Counted from the stretch's first letter, positions 44,700 to 55,725 are shown. The stretch: DNA of 64,000 nucleotides from Platerodrilus igneus (GCA_036346225.1 JARFIW010000139.1:4712001-4776000), one strand, 5' to 3'. Notes: generated from the sequence alone by a model not told the origin. Program-made: numbers and translations.

Positions 44700-45850
44700 G
44701 TCACATTTTATATGGGCATAGGTTTCTTATTAAAAAATTTAAATATGAGGGTCGAACAAACGAAAGTGAGACACGTGCAAAAAAGTAAGAAACTGTCTAT
44801 TATTTCAAACGTAATTGCAATAGCAGTTAATACATTTATCCCACCGTGAGACAAGAAAGTCAATGCCTTCATGGAAAAATGTTTGCAGTACGGAACCATG
44901 ATTGTATCCAGACGTGCACCTGAAACAATCGACGGCCACGAATGTCTTTTTTCAAGACTCTAAAAATGTGGAAATCTCATGGAGAGAGGTCTGAACTGCA
45001 TGGAGGAAGTGTAAAGGTTTACAAACAAAACTTCTGCAGCATAGTCTTAGCATGGTTGGCAATATGTGGGCTGGCTTTATTGTGCAACAGAATGATGCCG
45101 TCCGTCAATTCCTGGGTGCTTGAACTCGCTGGCATGCTTCAATACACTGTTACATTCCAAATTTGGCAATGTACATTTTTTAAATATATGAGTAAGTTCC
45201 CGCGAATATTTTAAAATAAACTAGTTAATTTCCGTCATTCCAGACAGTTGCGTTTGCGCAAAAGAATGCGCAGGCGCGGAGTGAATGGCGCAAGTGCGCG
45301 GGGTGTGATACGACGCCATTATACTACGAGGACTGAAGCCGAAAACAGCTACCTGTGTCGTGGTGTGTCTTTTCTCTTTTTTTAGGATGTAGGTTCCAGT
45401 ATCTTAATCTTGCCTTATCGTACCTCTACCTGTATCCTTCCAGCCCTACCAACGAACAAACGAAAGAGGAGGGACGAATGAATCTGTAACAATGATGGCA
45501 TAGCCGACCCACATCAAACACAAGGAGGACCCTGGGATATAACTAAGGTACGATTTAAGTGAGTACATTGCTTTATTTATATTGTACATTGAGAATTGTA
45601 TCACTTTTAAACGGGTTTGGTATTTGATACAAATGTCGCGTAATTTGCCGCGTAATCATGTCATATTAAACGATTGAGCAATAATTTGAAACGCGGGAAA
45701 CCGTAAGAACACAGCAGACATTCGAGCATGAATTTCACTTCCTAACGCTCTTTCTGCAGTTAAAAAATGCACTACAGCATGCTGTTTTAGAGCCTCCATA
45801 GTGATGTCGGATGCACACATTACTCACTGACCTCACTTCGAGCACGTCTA
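44700..45850 (-). mobile_element. Internally deleted mariner, split by solo LTR copy B
   Basis: On the minus strand the transposase N-terminus lies at 45820-45713: MCASDITMEALKQHAVVHFL, TAERALGSEIHARMSAV. The C-terminus lies left of the LTR (45143-44800): LTDGIILLHNKASPHIANHA, KTMLQKF, CSSDLSP.DFHIFRVLKKDI, and SVLQTFFHEGIDFLVSRWDK, in three frames. The motifs match mariner (LLHDNARPH, SPDLSPCDFH, WDKCI); the HDN Asp is Asn here. Roughly half of the protein between the two parts is missing. The LTR's target duplication shows the deletion was already there when the LTR arrived. Terminal repeats were not identified, so the ends are approximate. Confidence 0.78.
45148..45708 (+). mobile_element. 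Solo LTR, family L1, copy B
   Basis: 561 bp starting TGTTACATTCCAAATTTGGC and ending CCGTAAGA, flanked by ACAC (45144-45147 and 45709-45712). It shares GACAGTTGCGTTTGCGCAAA, AATGCGCAGGCGC, TTTTCTCTTT...TAGGATGTAGGTT and the GTGAGTACATT block with copies A and C. The right end (AAGA instead of AACA) and the shorter length suggest mutations and a deletion in the right third. The flanking ACAC repeat supports the boundary but is short. Confidence 0.72.
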
Positions 45851-45931
45851 ACAGACAAATGATACAGTGGTGAATATTTGCACTGTTCCTTCCTGATTCC
45901 TAATAGAAGGCACTTCTATACATAAACTTAC

Positions 45932-46116
45932 CTATGTGACCAATTTCCACACCATGCTTGTTATGGTCTGTCTCGCTTTCATTTGACTGTCCCTTATAAC
46001 TTAATATTATCACATATGGGACATTTTTATTATATGAAACGATTTGTATTTTAGTTCCTTGCAATATATTTTTAGGTAATACAGATTCAAATATGCTAAC
46101 TGTTGTTGAAGCTGTT
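45932..46116 (-). CDS. Candidate upstream exon of the TAB2-like gene
   Basis: A 185-bp open stretch on the minus strand bounded by a strong acceptor (ATTCTCTTGTTTAG) and a strong donor (G/GTAAGTTT). It reads TASTTVSIFESVLPKNILQG, then TKIQIVSYNKNVPYVIILSY and KGQSNESETDHNKHGVEIGH. It ends with one base (G), which completes a codon with the TG that starts the coiled-coil exon at 41883. I do not recognise the sequence as a known TAB2 segment, although the region before the coiled coil is poorly conserved in that family. It could also belong to another gene or be a chance open frame. Confidence 0.4.
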
Positions 46117-49100
46117 CTAAACAAGAGAATGATATAAGCATGTAACAGTATCATTTCCTATTACGATGGGAGAGTTTTAAGCAACTCTATGTACACTATA
46201 ATGCATGTAGTTTGGAATGCAAATAGTATCTTTGTCACGTAGTAAGAACCAGAGGGGATAAGATAGTTTGATATGGTGTGCGCACGCGTTCATCCCTACG
46301 TGGTACTGGACATTTGGTCGATGGTGGGTGGGACAATGAACCGTAATGGCGATGCTCGTCCTAAATTAGAATTCACTTATAATCACAACCGAGTCAAGAT
46401 TGTTTCTCAGGTCGAATACATTTTGCAACGCCTGTTAGGGGTAAGATCCATATTATAATTTGCATTAATACAATCATTGTCGCGTATGCATTTTTTAGTT
46501 CCTAATCTGTTATTTGATTTCTCAATATGCGGAATCACGTTAAAAATTATAATTTATCCGGAGGCCTTTGAGCATACATTTTCCGTATGGTTGGATGCTG
46601 TAGGAGGTCGCATTAAGTGGTTAGAGGCTTTTAATGGACACCTTATATACCAGAAACTGCTTTTGTAGAAGATGTTGCTTTTCTGATATAACTCATTTTT
46701 AAACATTTGCCTTTATTTTTAGTTTATGCAGAAAAGCCCATTATAAATTGTTTCTCGTACTTTTATCATCAGTGAAGGTTACTTGATGTCAGCAACGGCC
46801 GAGGTCAACACCTTGTGATAAAAGTTATTGGTTTATAATCCCGATGGTAATTCAGGTATTTATGCCATAACTGATTTTTGCGTTCTTATCAATATTCACA
46901 AATATAATTGATAAAGCTAATTAAAAATAAACAAAATTAATTCGCTATTGTATTAAATGTATTATTTACCTAAATGGAATTAATTTCTTTTCTATGTGAA
47001 TTGCTTTGAGCTCAGAGTAGTGGTTAAAAAAATTGCAAAGCCGCTAAAGTTAATTAATTTAAAAATCTATTTGAAAGTGTTTACTTTGTCTGAAATTGTC
47101 TGTATGTAGAAATTTCAGTTAAACTGATATTAATTACTTGTGAATATTATTATTTTGGTTTTTTTGTAATATATGGGAATTATTAAGTAAGTTAAAATAT
47201 CAGCTGTTTTATTTCTATATCATTTAGGCAACAAAAGTACAGTTTGGAACTTATAACAATTGTGATCAATTGCAGCCACAAACAAAGAACCCACTTGTTT
47301 CCCTGAGGTAGATTCTTGTGTAGGGTCTTTTTTGGTTTCAGGTACTGATCAGAACAAACTAAAAGATAGTTTAAATTACTCGAAAAAGGCAGAAATTAAA
47401 AGTGTTACAAGCAGAAGCAAAATTCATGTTCCCAAATTTACATTAACAGGTAAGCTTAAGGGTACAATGCATTTAAAAAAACATTGTCAGTGGAAACACT
47501 AGTTTAATGGGTAAAGTTAATACAATTATTGATTCCATTGGAAATAATACTTTCTTCGGAAATGTAACAAAATTATTAAATATTATCTTCAACAGAAAAT
47601 ACTTATTTTGGTAATAAATGGTTGAAACTGCTTCCACAACTTTCTAAGTAATGGAAATCCAAAGACTGAAAAAAGGAATTGTAAGGTGTATTGCCAATAT
47701 TTTCCTCCACAAATTTTTTAAGCAATCTTATTTATTGTAAAGGGAAAACAAAATCGAATATCCAAATTTAATTTACATTCTTCGATGCATTAAATTTTTT
47801 TAGTTTTATAAAACCAATTTTTTAAAATCATTTAATTTAAGCGACCTTGTATGCATAGGTCAATAACTAACAAACAAATAAACCTCTTCATGTATCTGTA
47901 ACTTTTGTTAATTGCAATTCTATAAAAAATGTATAACCATTATCAGTATTAATTAAACTGATAATGATGATAAGCTTTTACTTTGTTACCAAACTCTGTA
48001 AACACCTGGGTATTATACAATCAGTACAATAATAAGCTGAGGGTTAATAAATTTTCATACAAAATATATAATAAGTTAACTTCAGTTAATCATTAATATA
48101 GGAAATAAAATGTTTGTGACGGTTGATCATAACCTGCGCAATATTTCTTTGTTTCCCTCTAGGTTTTTATGTATTACCACTGTTGTTTGGTTTAAATTAG
48201 GTCAAATAATTATATACCACTACAATGTCATCTTCTAAGTGCCAACTGTTGCTAGCACCAAAAAGAGCTTACACTGAAAAACTTTCAGAAGTCTGCAAAT
48301 TTACAGAATGCGATGAATATTTTTGAGGAACACGATCCAAATTTTGAACGGAGTTTTGATGTAATAAGAAAATTGTTACACCTATCAATGCTATCGAAAA
48401 ATGTACGAAAACAAGAAAAAAGAATCCAAAACAGACTTGAATCGGTACATTGTTTAAACCAAAGAGTTTTTAAAATGTTTCTTGCTATTTTAAATTGTGC
48501 AATTAAGTATGTACACATACCAAATACATACATAGTTTGTTTTATTAATATAGTATAATTATATAATATTAAAATACAGTTTATTACATTATTATGTTCT
48601 GATAAAATCTAACTCTTTCACTTTCTATAGAAAAATGTTTCAACATACATTGTTTGATTTACGCCACATATTTCGAAAACCGAACATGCAGTAAGTATGA
48701 GGACTGGCTTTATTATTATGTTATTTAACTAATTAATTTTATCTGTTATACATGCATTTCCTGGAACATTAAAAAAGACTAAAATATTGCAACACAGCTA
48801 TTAAGCTATCTAATTCAATTAAACATTATTACATATACAAAAAACCTTATTACTGTTCCTTATGCAATATTTAGATTGTTAAAAAGAATAAATAATTGCT
48901 CAAGTAGTACAATCAACAGAATAGCACAAGAACACATGAGAGATATGAACAGACGTTTCTTCTTCAGAGGAAAATTTTCTTCAAATTAAATAAGCAAACT
49001 AATGAAATTATTTTCTTTTCGATTGTAGTAATGAAAGCATAAAAAAATCGTGGTAGATTTTTATAGGTTTTTGTTTAAACCTATCGAGAATTCTTATATA

Positions 49101-51106
49101 TTTGTAACAAGCCCAGGGTAAGGTTGGATGACAAGCGGCTTTTAGGAAAAAAAACTCTTATGACTTTGAGCTAGCTGAGCTTTTTACCCACGGTCGCATG
49201 AGATTGGGTCAGTGGGTTTAATTAAAGTTTAAAAAAAGATAATGAACGCCACCTAAATTTTTTATAAAGCAACTGACTAAATGAATTTGCTTAAAGGGAA
49301 AATTTGGAAACCTAAAAGTTATCTAACCTCTTTATGAATTAAGTTTAATACCACCTATACGTTACTTACTTACTGCTGTGACGAAGTTCTAGGATGACTC
49401 TGAAACATAATTGAAACTAACAAACATATAATTTATCTGATAATTCTGTGACTACACAAAGTCCTTAATTTTGTTCAAATACTTATCACTGAATCGTTAT
49501 AGGAATTCTTTTAACGGTCATAAAATCTTTGAGAGAACTTAAATATTCATAAATAATGAGCTGAAGAAAAATGCATTCTATATTCTCATATTAAACAATT
49601 ATGTACATGATAATGCAACTCAACAAAGATAAATTCTTATGAATATAATTACTAGGTTACTCAGGAGATGTAAAGTTAAAATTTTTAAAAATTTTAATTC
49701 TACTGAATTTTAATTGAAGTCTGTATTTTATTAACAATATTTATTTATACTTAGTAGTCCGAAGTAGCGCTACAAGAACTGTACAAGAGATTTAAATTTT
49801 TGTACATGCAATAATGTGTTTATTAATTAATTTCAAATTAAAATTTCATTTACTGGAATGAAGGCACTCAAACTGAACATCTTGAAATAAGCTTTCGGTA
49901 AACAAGATAAGAAATAACATTTAGTTAAACAAATGCTGCAAACAACATGTTACTATGATTGATGTAACTTATTATCTTTTATACATAGTTTGACAATGAA
50001 TAATTTCTAAATTTGAACACGAGATTAATGAAATAAAATCATTCTATATATTTTAAATATTATGCCCTTAAAAAGTTTAGCTTCTTTCTATTAACCAATA
50101 TGCTGCTAAATTATCTGTACGGCAAGGTGCTTCCATATAACAGAGCATAAGGTAATTTACAAATGAACAATTAAATATTACGTAAATTCATATATGTGTG
50201 TACGGAATAAAATACAGCACATGCAGCAAAAATTTCAGGAATTCAAATGGGCTTACCCACCGGCGTCAACGACCTAACAACCTGTCAGCACTTAATGCGA
50301 CGTCACCATTCTGTCATGTGTCGGCACTTTCCAACAAATCTGCTTACAACTTTTGTACAAAATGAATTTCCATGTTGATAAATTTCATTTACACATCAAC
50401 CAAGTAGAATAATCTTAATGTTTCATTAGAATTTTTGTAGATCTGCAATATACTTTATTATAATTGTAATTAGTTACCTATAAAACAAACCGTTGTAAAG
50501 ATCAAATTACTTCATGTCTTTGTTGTCTTAGATAACTAAATTAAACTGTCTCACTTATTTCGGCGCTTCCGCCAGGAAAACATAATTTCCTGTATCATCT
50601 CGCCTGTTTTATATCACAGACAAGTGACCTTTCGGCTTGACAAGAAGAGGAAAAGTGACCACCTGTCACTAGTCGACAAACAACTTGAAAATTTTAGATA
50701 TTCTACATACAAGTAAGGAACACGCGCAAAGTTTGTAATAGTGTTATCAGCTGTAGTAATAAAATGCTTTAATTTTCTTGGTTTACTAAATATACAAAAG
50801 TACTGGAATTCATACTGGGTAAAACGTTAAATAAATAAATACTAAATTAACGGGCTTGTAGCAGTAATGTTGACAAATAATTCAGTTTGGAATTTTTACA
50901 TGTTACAGTAAACTTACATCAGTTCAAAAGTTGATAATAACCGAGATACAAGGTGTCAAAGTTTTGACTTGCATTTTGTTTTTCTTAATAATTCATCAAG
51001 TGCCTACAACAATAACAACAACGAGAAAACAACAACACAAAAACAGAAACATTTAATAAAAACAAAGAAGACATCTTTCGATAATCAATGTTCAAAGTCA
51101 TTACTA
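46117..51106. other. Long stretch with nothing firmly recognised
   Basis: AT-rich. A short plus-strand patch at about 48226-48320 (MSSSKCQLLLAPKRAYTEKL, SEVCKFTECDEYF then a stop) looks protein-like but matches nothing I recognise. No host exon, RNA gene or complete element was seen. The TAB2-like 5' exons could lie here or beyond the window. Confidence 0.4.
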
Positions 51107-51170
51107 CGAGGGGTGCTCGATATGTATCAGGAATAAGTACAAAAACAAAACTTAATGTGTGAAAACTTCT

Positions 51171-52827
51171 TTACTGGTTATCAAAATATTCTCCATGATG
51201 ATTGATACACTTTTGCATACATTGGAACCAATTTTCATAGCATTTTTTCCCATTCCAATTGAGATACTTCCAAAACATGGGTTTTGAATGCATCAACCGT
51301 CTCTTTTTGTGTCGAAAATCGTTGTTCACGCAGTTTGTTCCTCACGTGTGGGAACAAAAAGAAATCATTGGGTGCCAAATCAGGACTATATGGCGGATGA
51401 TCCATCAATTTGATGTTTTAGTGCTCAAACAGTCACTTGTTTGAGCCGATGTGTGAGAGCTCGCATTGTCATGTGTTACATTCCAAATTTAAAGATGTAC
51501 AGTTTTAAATATGTGACTAAATTCCCGCCATTATTTCAAATAAACTTGTGCATTTCCGCCTTCCCGGACAGTTGCGTCGGCGCAAAAGAATGCGCAGGCA
51601 CGGAGTGGGTAAGTGCACGATTTGGACAGGACATGAGAGGATTAGCCAACGAGACGTCAAACAGTGACGTTTACCTGTGCCGTTCCTTTGTCTTTTCTCT
51701 TTCAGAATGTAGGTTTCCCTTTACCTCTATCGTCTATCGTTGCCTTCACCTTATTCCTTCGTCCTGCCTACAAACAGAAGAAGAAAGAAGACATTAAATA
51801 TGGATTCAACATTGGCATAACGTAACCCACGCCCAAACGAGATACATGGAAATCAACATGGCTCCTGCGCAAGAATAACCGCAAAATCGTGAAGAGTTCC
51901 ACATTTTTAAGTGAGTACATTTTATCTTTTTTAGGGTGCATCTTGTATCACTGTAAACATATTTGGTACGTGATACAATTTGACATGAAATTATGAAGTA
52001 ATATCTTTGTTGTGCAATAATGTGAATGTGGATAGTATCCGTGTTGCCAACTGTGGAAGTCGCTCTGAACACGAGCGCGCGGGGTTATAACAGTTGCGTC
52101 GGGAGTATAACACATGATGGAGAATCGTCGGTTTATTTTTCTTATTTCGCCGAAAAATTGTGACAAACAAATGGTTGTATACCAAGCAAAATTAACTGTT
52201 CTATGATCCTCTAAAGCAACGGTCGTGACATATCCAGTTATTCCGAAAAAACAGGCAACCATTTTTTTCCAAGTGCATCGAGCACGGACAACTTTTGTTG
52301 GGTTTCATGCACATTGGATGACCCATACAGTCGACTGCTGTTTACTTTTGGGTTTATACGAATAAATCCAAAATTCGTCACCTGTGTAGATGTTATACCA
52401 GCATTTGATGCACCACAATTGTATTTTTTGAGCATTTCTTTGCACCAATCGACAAAAGTCTTTTTAAACGATTGTCAAATTATGTGGGATCTTTCACAGC
52501 TAAATGTTCATGTAATATCGAATGTATACTTGTCATACTAATGCCTAAGGATGCCCGAATCTCACTATAAGTCACGATCTTGCTTTATCAATTCGTGCAC
52601 AGCATCGATGTTTTCTGGCACAACAGCCGATTTTGGATGACCTTCTTTAAATTCATCCGCCTGAGAACTACGACCACAATTGAATTCACTATACCAACAA
52701 TATACAGTGGCTTTAGTTGGAGCCTCTTCCCCAAAAGTCGAAATATGTTGATTCAGGCACTGTTGTGGAGATAAATCGCGTCGGAAATCGTAAAAAATCA
52801 TCGAAAATGTTCACGAGTTAATTCCAT
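51171..52827 (-). pseudogene. Mariner transposase (DD34D), interrupted
   Basis: The coding sequence begins MELTREHFR at 52827. After a missing A it continues MIFYDFRRDLSPQQCLNQHI, STFGEEAPTKATVYCWYSEF, and after further stops and shifts EIRASLGISMTSIHSILHEH, TGDEFWIYSY (first catalytic Asp) and WKKMVACFFGITG. The second catalytic motif HHDNASSHTSAQT is cut between HH and DN by solo LTR C. The third, PPYSPDLAPNDFFLFPH, is intact, and the protein ends GEYFDNQ-stop at 51171. About six lesions besides the insertion. The family is resolved by motif; the subfamily is not. Confidence 0.88.
51474..52112 (+). mobile_element. Solo LTR, family L1, copy C (inside mariner)
   Basis: 639 bp starting TGTTACATTCCAAATTTAAA and ending GGGAGTATAACA, flanked by CATG at 51470-51473 and 52113-52116. 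Removing it with one CATG restores the uninterrupted mariner codons His-His-Asp-Asn, which independently proves both boundaries. Closely similar to copy A across the right half (GAAGAGTTCCACATTTTTAA, TGTTGCCAACTGTGGAAGT). Confidence 0.93.
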
Positions 52828-52911
52828 TTTTTAGCCGAGACAAAATTTTCAACTCATTCAAAACAAAACAAATAGTGTTCATGTGGCAAAATGTTATTAG
52901 TATATATACTT

Positions 52912-53705
52912 TTTTTTATTTATTTATTCTAACATTACAATTAGTCTGCTACCTAAAAATTACAGCAAACCTGTTACTCCTAAGAAATGTAACAGAATTA
53001 TTTGCTACCTTAAATTATATTAGTTAGTTTTATATTATTTGCGTTTGGAAATACTCGTGTGTGGGTGTTTGTGTCTGTGCGCGCGTGTGGGTGCGTGAGT
53101 GTGTGTGTTTCTGTCTGTGGTGATGTCCTTGGGACTGCTTTCCTTCCCAGCTTCCGACCGTCGGCAGCCAGAACTCAGAAACCGAGAAGTTCGCATTCCT
53201 GTACGTGTCCTGGCCGTCGGCAGCCGGAAACCAGGGGGACTACGTACAGTCCCTGGTGTGTATGTGTATGTGTGCGTGTGTGTTTGGGTCTGTGCGCGCG
53301 TGAGGGTGCGTATGTGTTTCTGTCTGTGATGTTTTCCTTGGGACTGCTGTCCTTCCCAGCTTCCGACCGCCGGCAGCCGGAAATCAGAAACGGAGAAGTT
53401 CGCATTCCTGTACGTGTCCTGGCCGTCGGCAGCCAGAAACCAGGGGAACCACGTACAGTCCCTGGTGTGTATGTGTGCACGCGTGCGTATATATCTGTGT
53501 CGTGTGCATGTGCGTGCAGGTATGTGTACGTGCGTGTTTGTGTGTTTTGGTGTGTGTATGTGTGTGTTTTGTCGTGCTATGATGGTGTGTGTGTTTATTG
53601 TTTTCATGTTTGTGTGTGCGTGTGCTTATGTCTGTGGTGAGGTCCTTGGGACTGTTTCCCTCTCCCGGTTTCTAACCGCCGGTAGCCGGAAATCAGAAAC
53701 CGAGA
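52912..53705 (-). mobile_element. Non-LTR insertion with GC-rich repeated monomers
   Basis: A 794-bp insertion in the mariner 5' region flanked by the 12-bp duplication AGTATATATACT (52900-52911 and 53706-53717). The A-rich 3' tail (AATAAATAAATAAAAAAAA on the minus strand) lies at the left end, so it is a minus-strand LINE- or SINE-type insertion. The right two thirds hold two and a half copies of a roughly 210-bp GC-rich block (starts at about 53127, 53336 and 53644; contains CCGTCGGCAGCCGGAAACCA and CGTACAGTCCCTGGTGTG) separated by (TG)n-rich spacers. No reverse transcriptase was seen, so it is non-autonomous or severely truncated. Confidence 0.82.
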
Positions 53706-53706
53706 A
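53115..53706 (-). repeat. Tandem 130-bp GC-rich blocks and (TG/CA)n spacers
   Basis: Three blocks headed by CCTTGGGACTG with GTGTGTGTGT-rich spacers. The long ORFs predicted here on both strands come from the low-complexity repeat and show no codon conservation between blocks. Confidence 0.85.
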
Positions 53707-53965
53707 GTATATATACTGTAAAAAATGTCAAACTTTAAGTTAAAAAAGTCAAATCGCATCTAGCAACACTAGTGTTGTCAGTTCCCGATACATATCGGGC
53801 ACCCCACGTATTCACTTCAATACATTAGATAATCCGCTTGATGAACGACCGTCTTATCTGAAATAATAACTGATCATTTCGAAACTGCAGGATTCATAAT
53901 TTTATGTCATAACTTTTCTCAAATATTCACTGTTTCTTTGTACACGAGCAACTTCACATATACCC

Positions 53966-54597
53966 TGTTACGTGCCAAAAATTTTGGCACATAGTGTTAA
54001 TATGAGAGGATTTCGCGCCATAAATTTAAAAGACTTGTTGCGCGTATTTCCGTCACTTTAGAAGTGCGTTGCGCGAGACTTCGCGCCGACGCGTGTGGCG
54101 GGAGAAAGAAGTGGGGAATTTCCGAAAGACGCGGAAGGACTTGCCTCTGAAACGCCAAAAAGAGTAGTTGGTCTGGTATCTTATCGTATCTTTTTGTGTG
54201 TAGATCCATTTTCTCTCTTATCTTTGATTATCGTTCCTTATAAACCCGTTCCTGTCGTTACCTCTACATAGGAAGAAGATAGCGAATTTGGATACAACTT
54301 GGTTCAAGATCCACGACCCGAGAAATAACGAATCTACGGAGCCCCGCAGCCGCCATCATGAAATAATCCTGAAGGAAGCCACGAGCCGCCATCAGGAAGT
54401 AATTCTGAAGGAAGCTTTACATGTTCACGTAAGTACCCCTAAGGGGTTTTGTAAAATTTATATATATAAAAAATGTATTGTAATAATTTGCATATTGTGT
54501 GATGTCATTGACAATTGGCGCGTTAATTTCCACATTAGGTAATATCGTTACCAACTGTCATTTGTGTCGCATTTACCGAGTTTACGGGACTGTAATA
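53966..54597 (+). mobile_element. Solo LTR, family L1, copy D (divergent)
   Basis: 632 bp starting TGTTACGTGCCAAAAATTTT and ending ACTGTAATA, flanked by ACCC at 53962-53965 and 54598-54601. Internal landmarks are less similar than in A to C (GATTTCGCGCC, TTTCCGTCAC, TTTCTCTCTTATC), but order and length agree. The first 30 bases form a palindrome (GTGCCAAAA / TTTTGGCAC). Ends TAATA instead of TAACA. Confidence 0.8.
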
Positions 54598-54885
54598 ACC
54601 CATAAACAAAAATCAAGCGGATTGAAATAGAGACTCCGAGGCGGCCAAGGCATCTGACTTCCACAGCTTATCCAGCGATGAGTAGATTGAATACTTAGGT
54701 AGTCTCTGACAAGTATAGAAAAGCGTGCTTTGTTTTAGTTCTAGAGAAAAAAGGTATCAAAATATTCGGGTAACTGAGTTTGCAGAAAATTAAGCTATAC
54801 TCTGCTGTTTAAATTAGGAGGTAATTCGAAAGTGCCTAATACATGAATATCAATAGTGCCACACCAAACGCTAAATTTGAATTCA

Positions 54886-55190
54886 TGTAAGTAAGTAAGT
54901 AAGTGAATTTATTTAAATAGGAAATCCTAATATACAAACATAATGTTATATGTAATTAACATGTAACAGTAAACTTATAATAAACTTATAATAATATTAA
55001 TAATCATACTTATAATAACACATCTTATGATTTACCATTTTGAAGATAAAAATCATTGTATTCAGTAATATATAATCTGAAACACCAAACCAGTTTAATG
55101 TGGACAGCATATATCTGATTGGAGTATATCTACTGCATTGTAAAATAATTCTCATAGCTCTATTTTGGAAAAAATGTTCAGTTACTAACT
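54886..55190 (-). mobile_element. LINE 3' end fragment (CR1/Jockey-like)
   Basis: The minus strand reads FFQNRAMRIILQCSRYTPIR then YMLSTLNWFGVSDYILLNTM, IFIFKMVNH, the conserved C-terminal RT block QNRAMRIIL.C.RYT.I..ML..L.W. It is followed by a tail ending in (ACTT)n, seen as GTAAGTAAGTAAGTAAGT at 54887 on the plus strand. Severely 5'-truncated. It abuts the transposase relic to its right. Confidence 0.78.
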
Positions 55191-55725
55191 AGCGATTTTC
55201 TAAATCCCAGACATATTTATTCCTGAAGTTGAAAACATCCCTAGTGTAAATGTCGCTTTACTTGTAAATAATAGTTTGTTAAAAAACAACGGGTCGGCAT
55301 TGTGCTCGATATGACAGAAATGAGCAAATGCAAGTCTAGCTGGCAAATCAACTGGCAGTAAGTTCTGTACTGGTGTGAAGTGAGATGGGTACAGTCTCTG
55401 TTCATGAAAATTTTTGCAAACAATGGTTCTTGCAGCAAGACGTCTTGTGCTTAATACAGCGTGTTCAGCTATGCAGGTCAGAATTTCTTCTTCCTGATCA
55501 GTAGTTATAGTCCTAGTGTCTCCTGCAGAATGTTGTATGGGACAAAAAGAACTTGTTTCTGCAGTCGGTCAGAGAGATTCTTGAAAATTTTAAAATCTGG
55601 CTGTTTCCATTGTGGATGCATTTCAAAATATCTTCGATACGCTCTTCATCCATTAATTTTTTCTGTGCATATACACATACCATACCCTGCATATCTTTGT
55701 TAAAAAACTCGTTATGCCTGGGCAT
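55191..55725 (-). pseudogene. DUF4817-type mariner-like transposase relic
   Basis: The minus strand starts MPRHNEFFNKDMQGMVCVYA (55725), a DUF4817-like N-terminus. After shifts it reads TDQEEEILTCIAEHAVLSTR, RLAARTIVCKNFHEQRLYPS, HFTPVQNLLPVDLPARLAFA, LLFTSKATFT and FNFRNKYVWDLEN. This follows the family order ...R.LHE..LYPYH...VQ.L...D...R..F...LFTDEA.F....NFHN.H.W..EN. The first catalytic Asp-Glu of LFTDEA is Ser-Lys here. The rest of the catalytic domain is missing, replaced by the LINE tail at 54886-55190. Confidence 0.72.

Larger units (their letters stand above)
51107..53808 (-). mobile_element. Mariner element with two nested insertions
   Basis: The ends are inverted repeats: left CGAGGGGTGCTCGATATGTA, and right (reverse complement) CGTGGGGTGCCCGATATGTA, each flanked by TA (51105-51106 and 53809-53810), the mariner target duplication. 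Inside lie a solo LTR (51474-52112) and a non-LTR insertion (52912-53705), each with its own target duplication. Removing both insertions plus one copy of each duplication leaves 1253 bp, the normal size of a mariner. Confidence 0.9.

Noticed and set aside
48226..48558. Possible small gene (MSSSKCQLLLAPKRAYTEKL and the ORF after it)
   Set aside because: Frame breaks after about 33 residues and nothing in it matches a known family; kept only as a remark.
53035..53743. Several ORFs of 76-193 codons on both strands in the TG/CA-rich block
   Set aside because: They arise from low-complexity (TG)n and repeated GC-rich monomers inside a retroposed insertion; no conserved protein motif and no start context.
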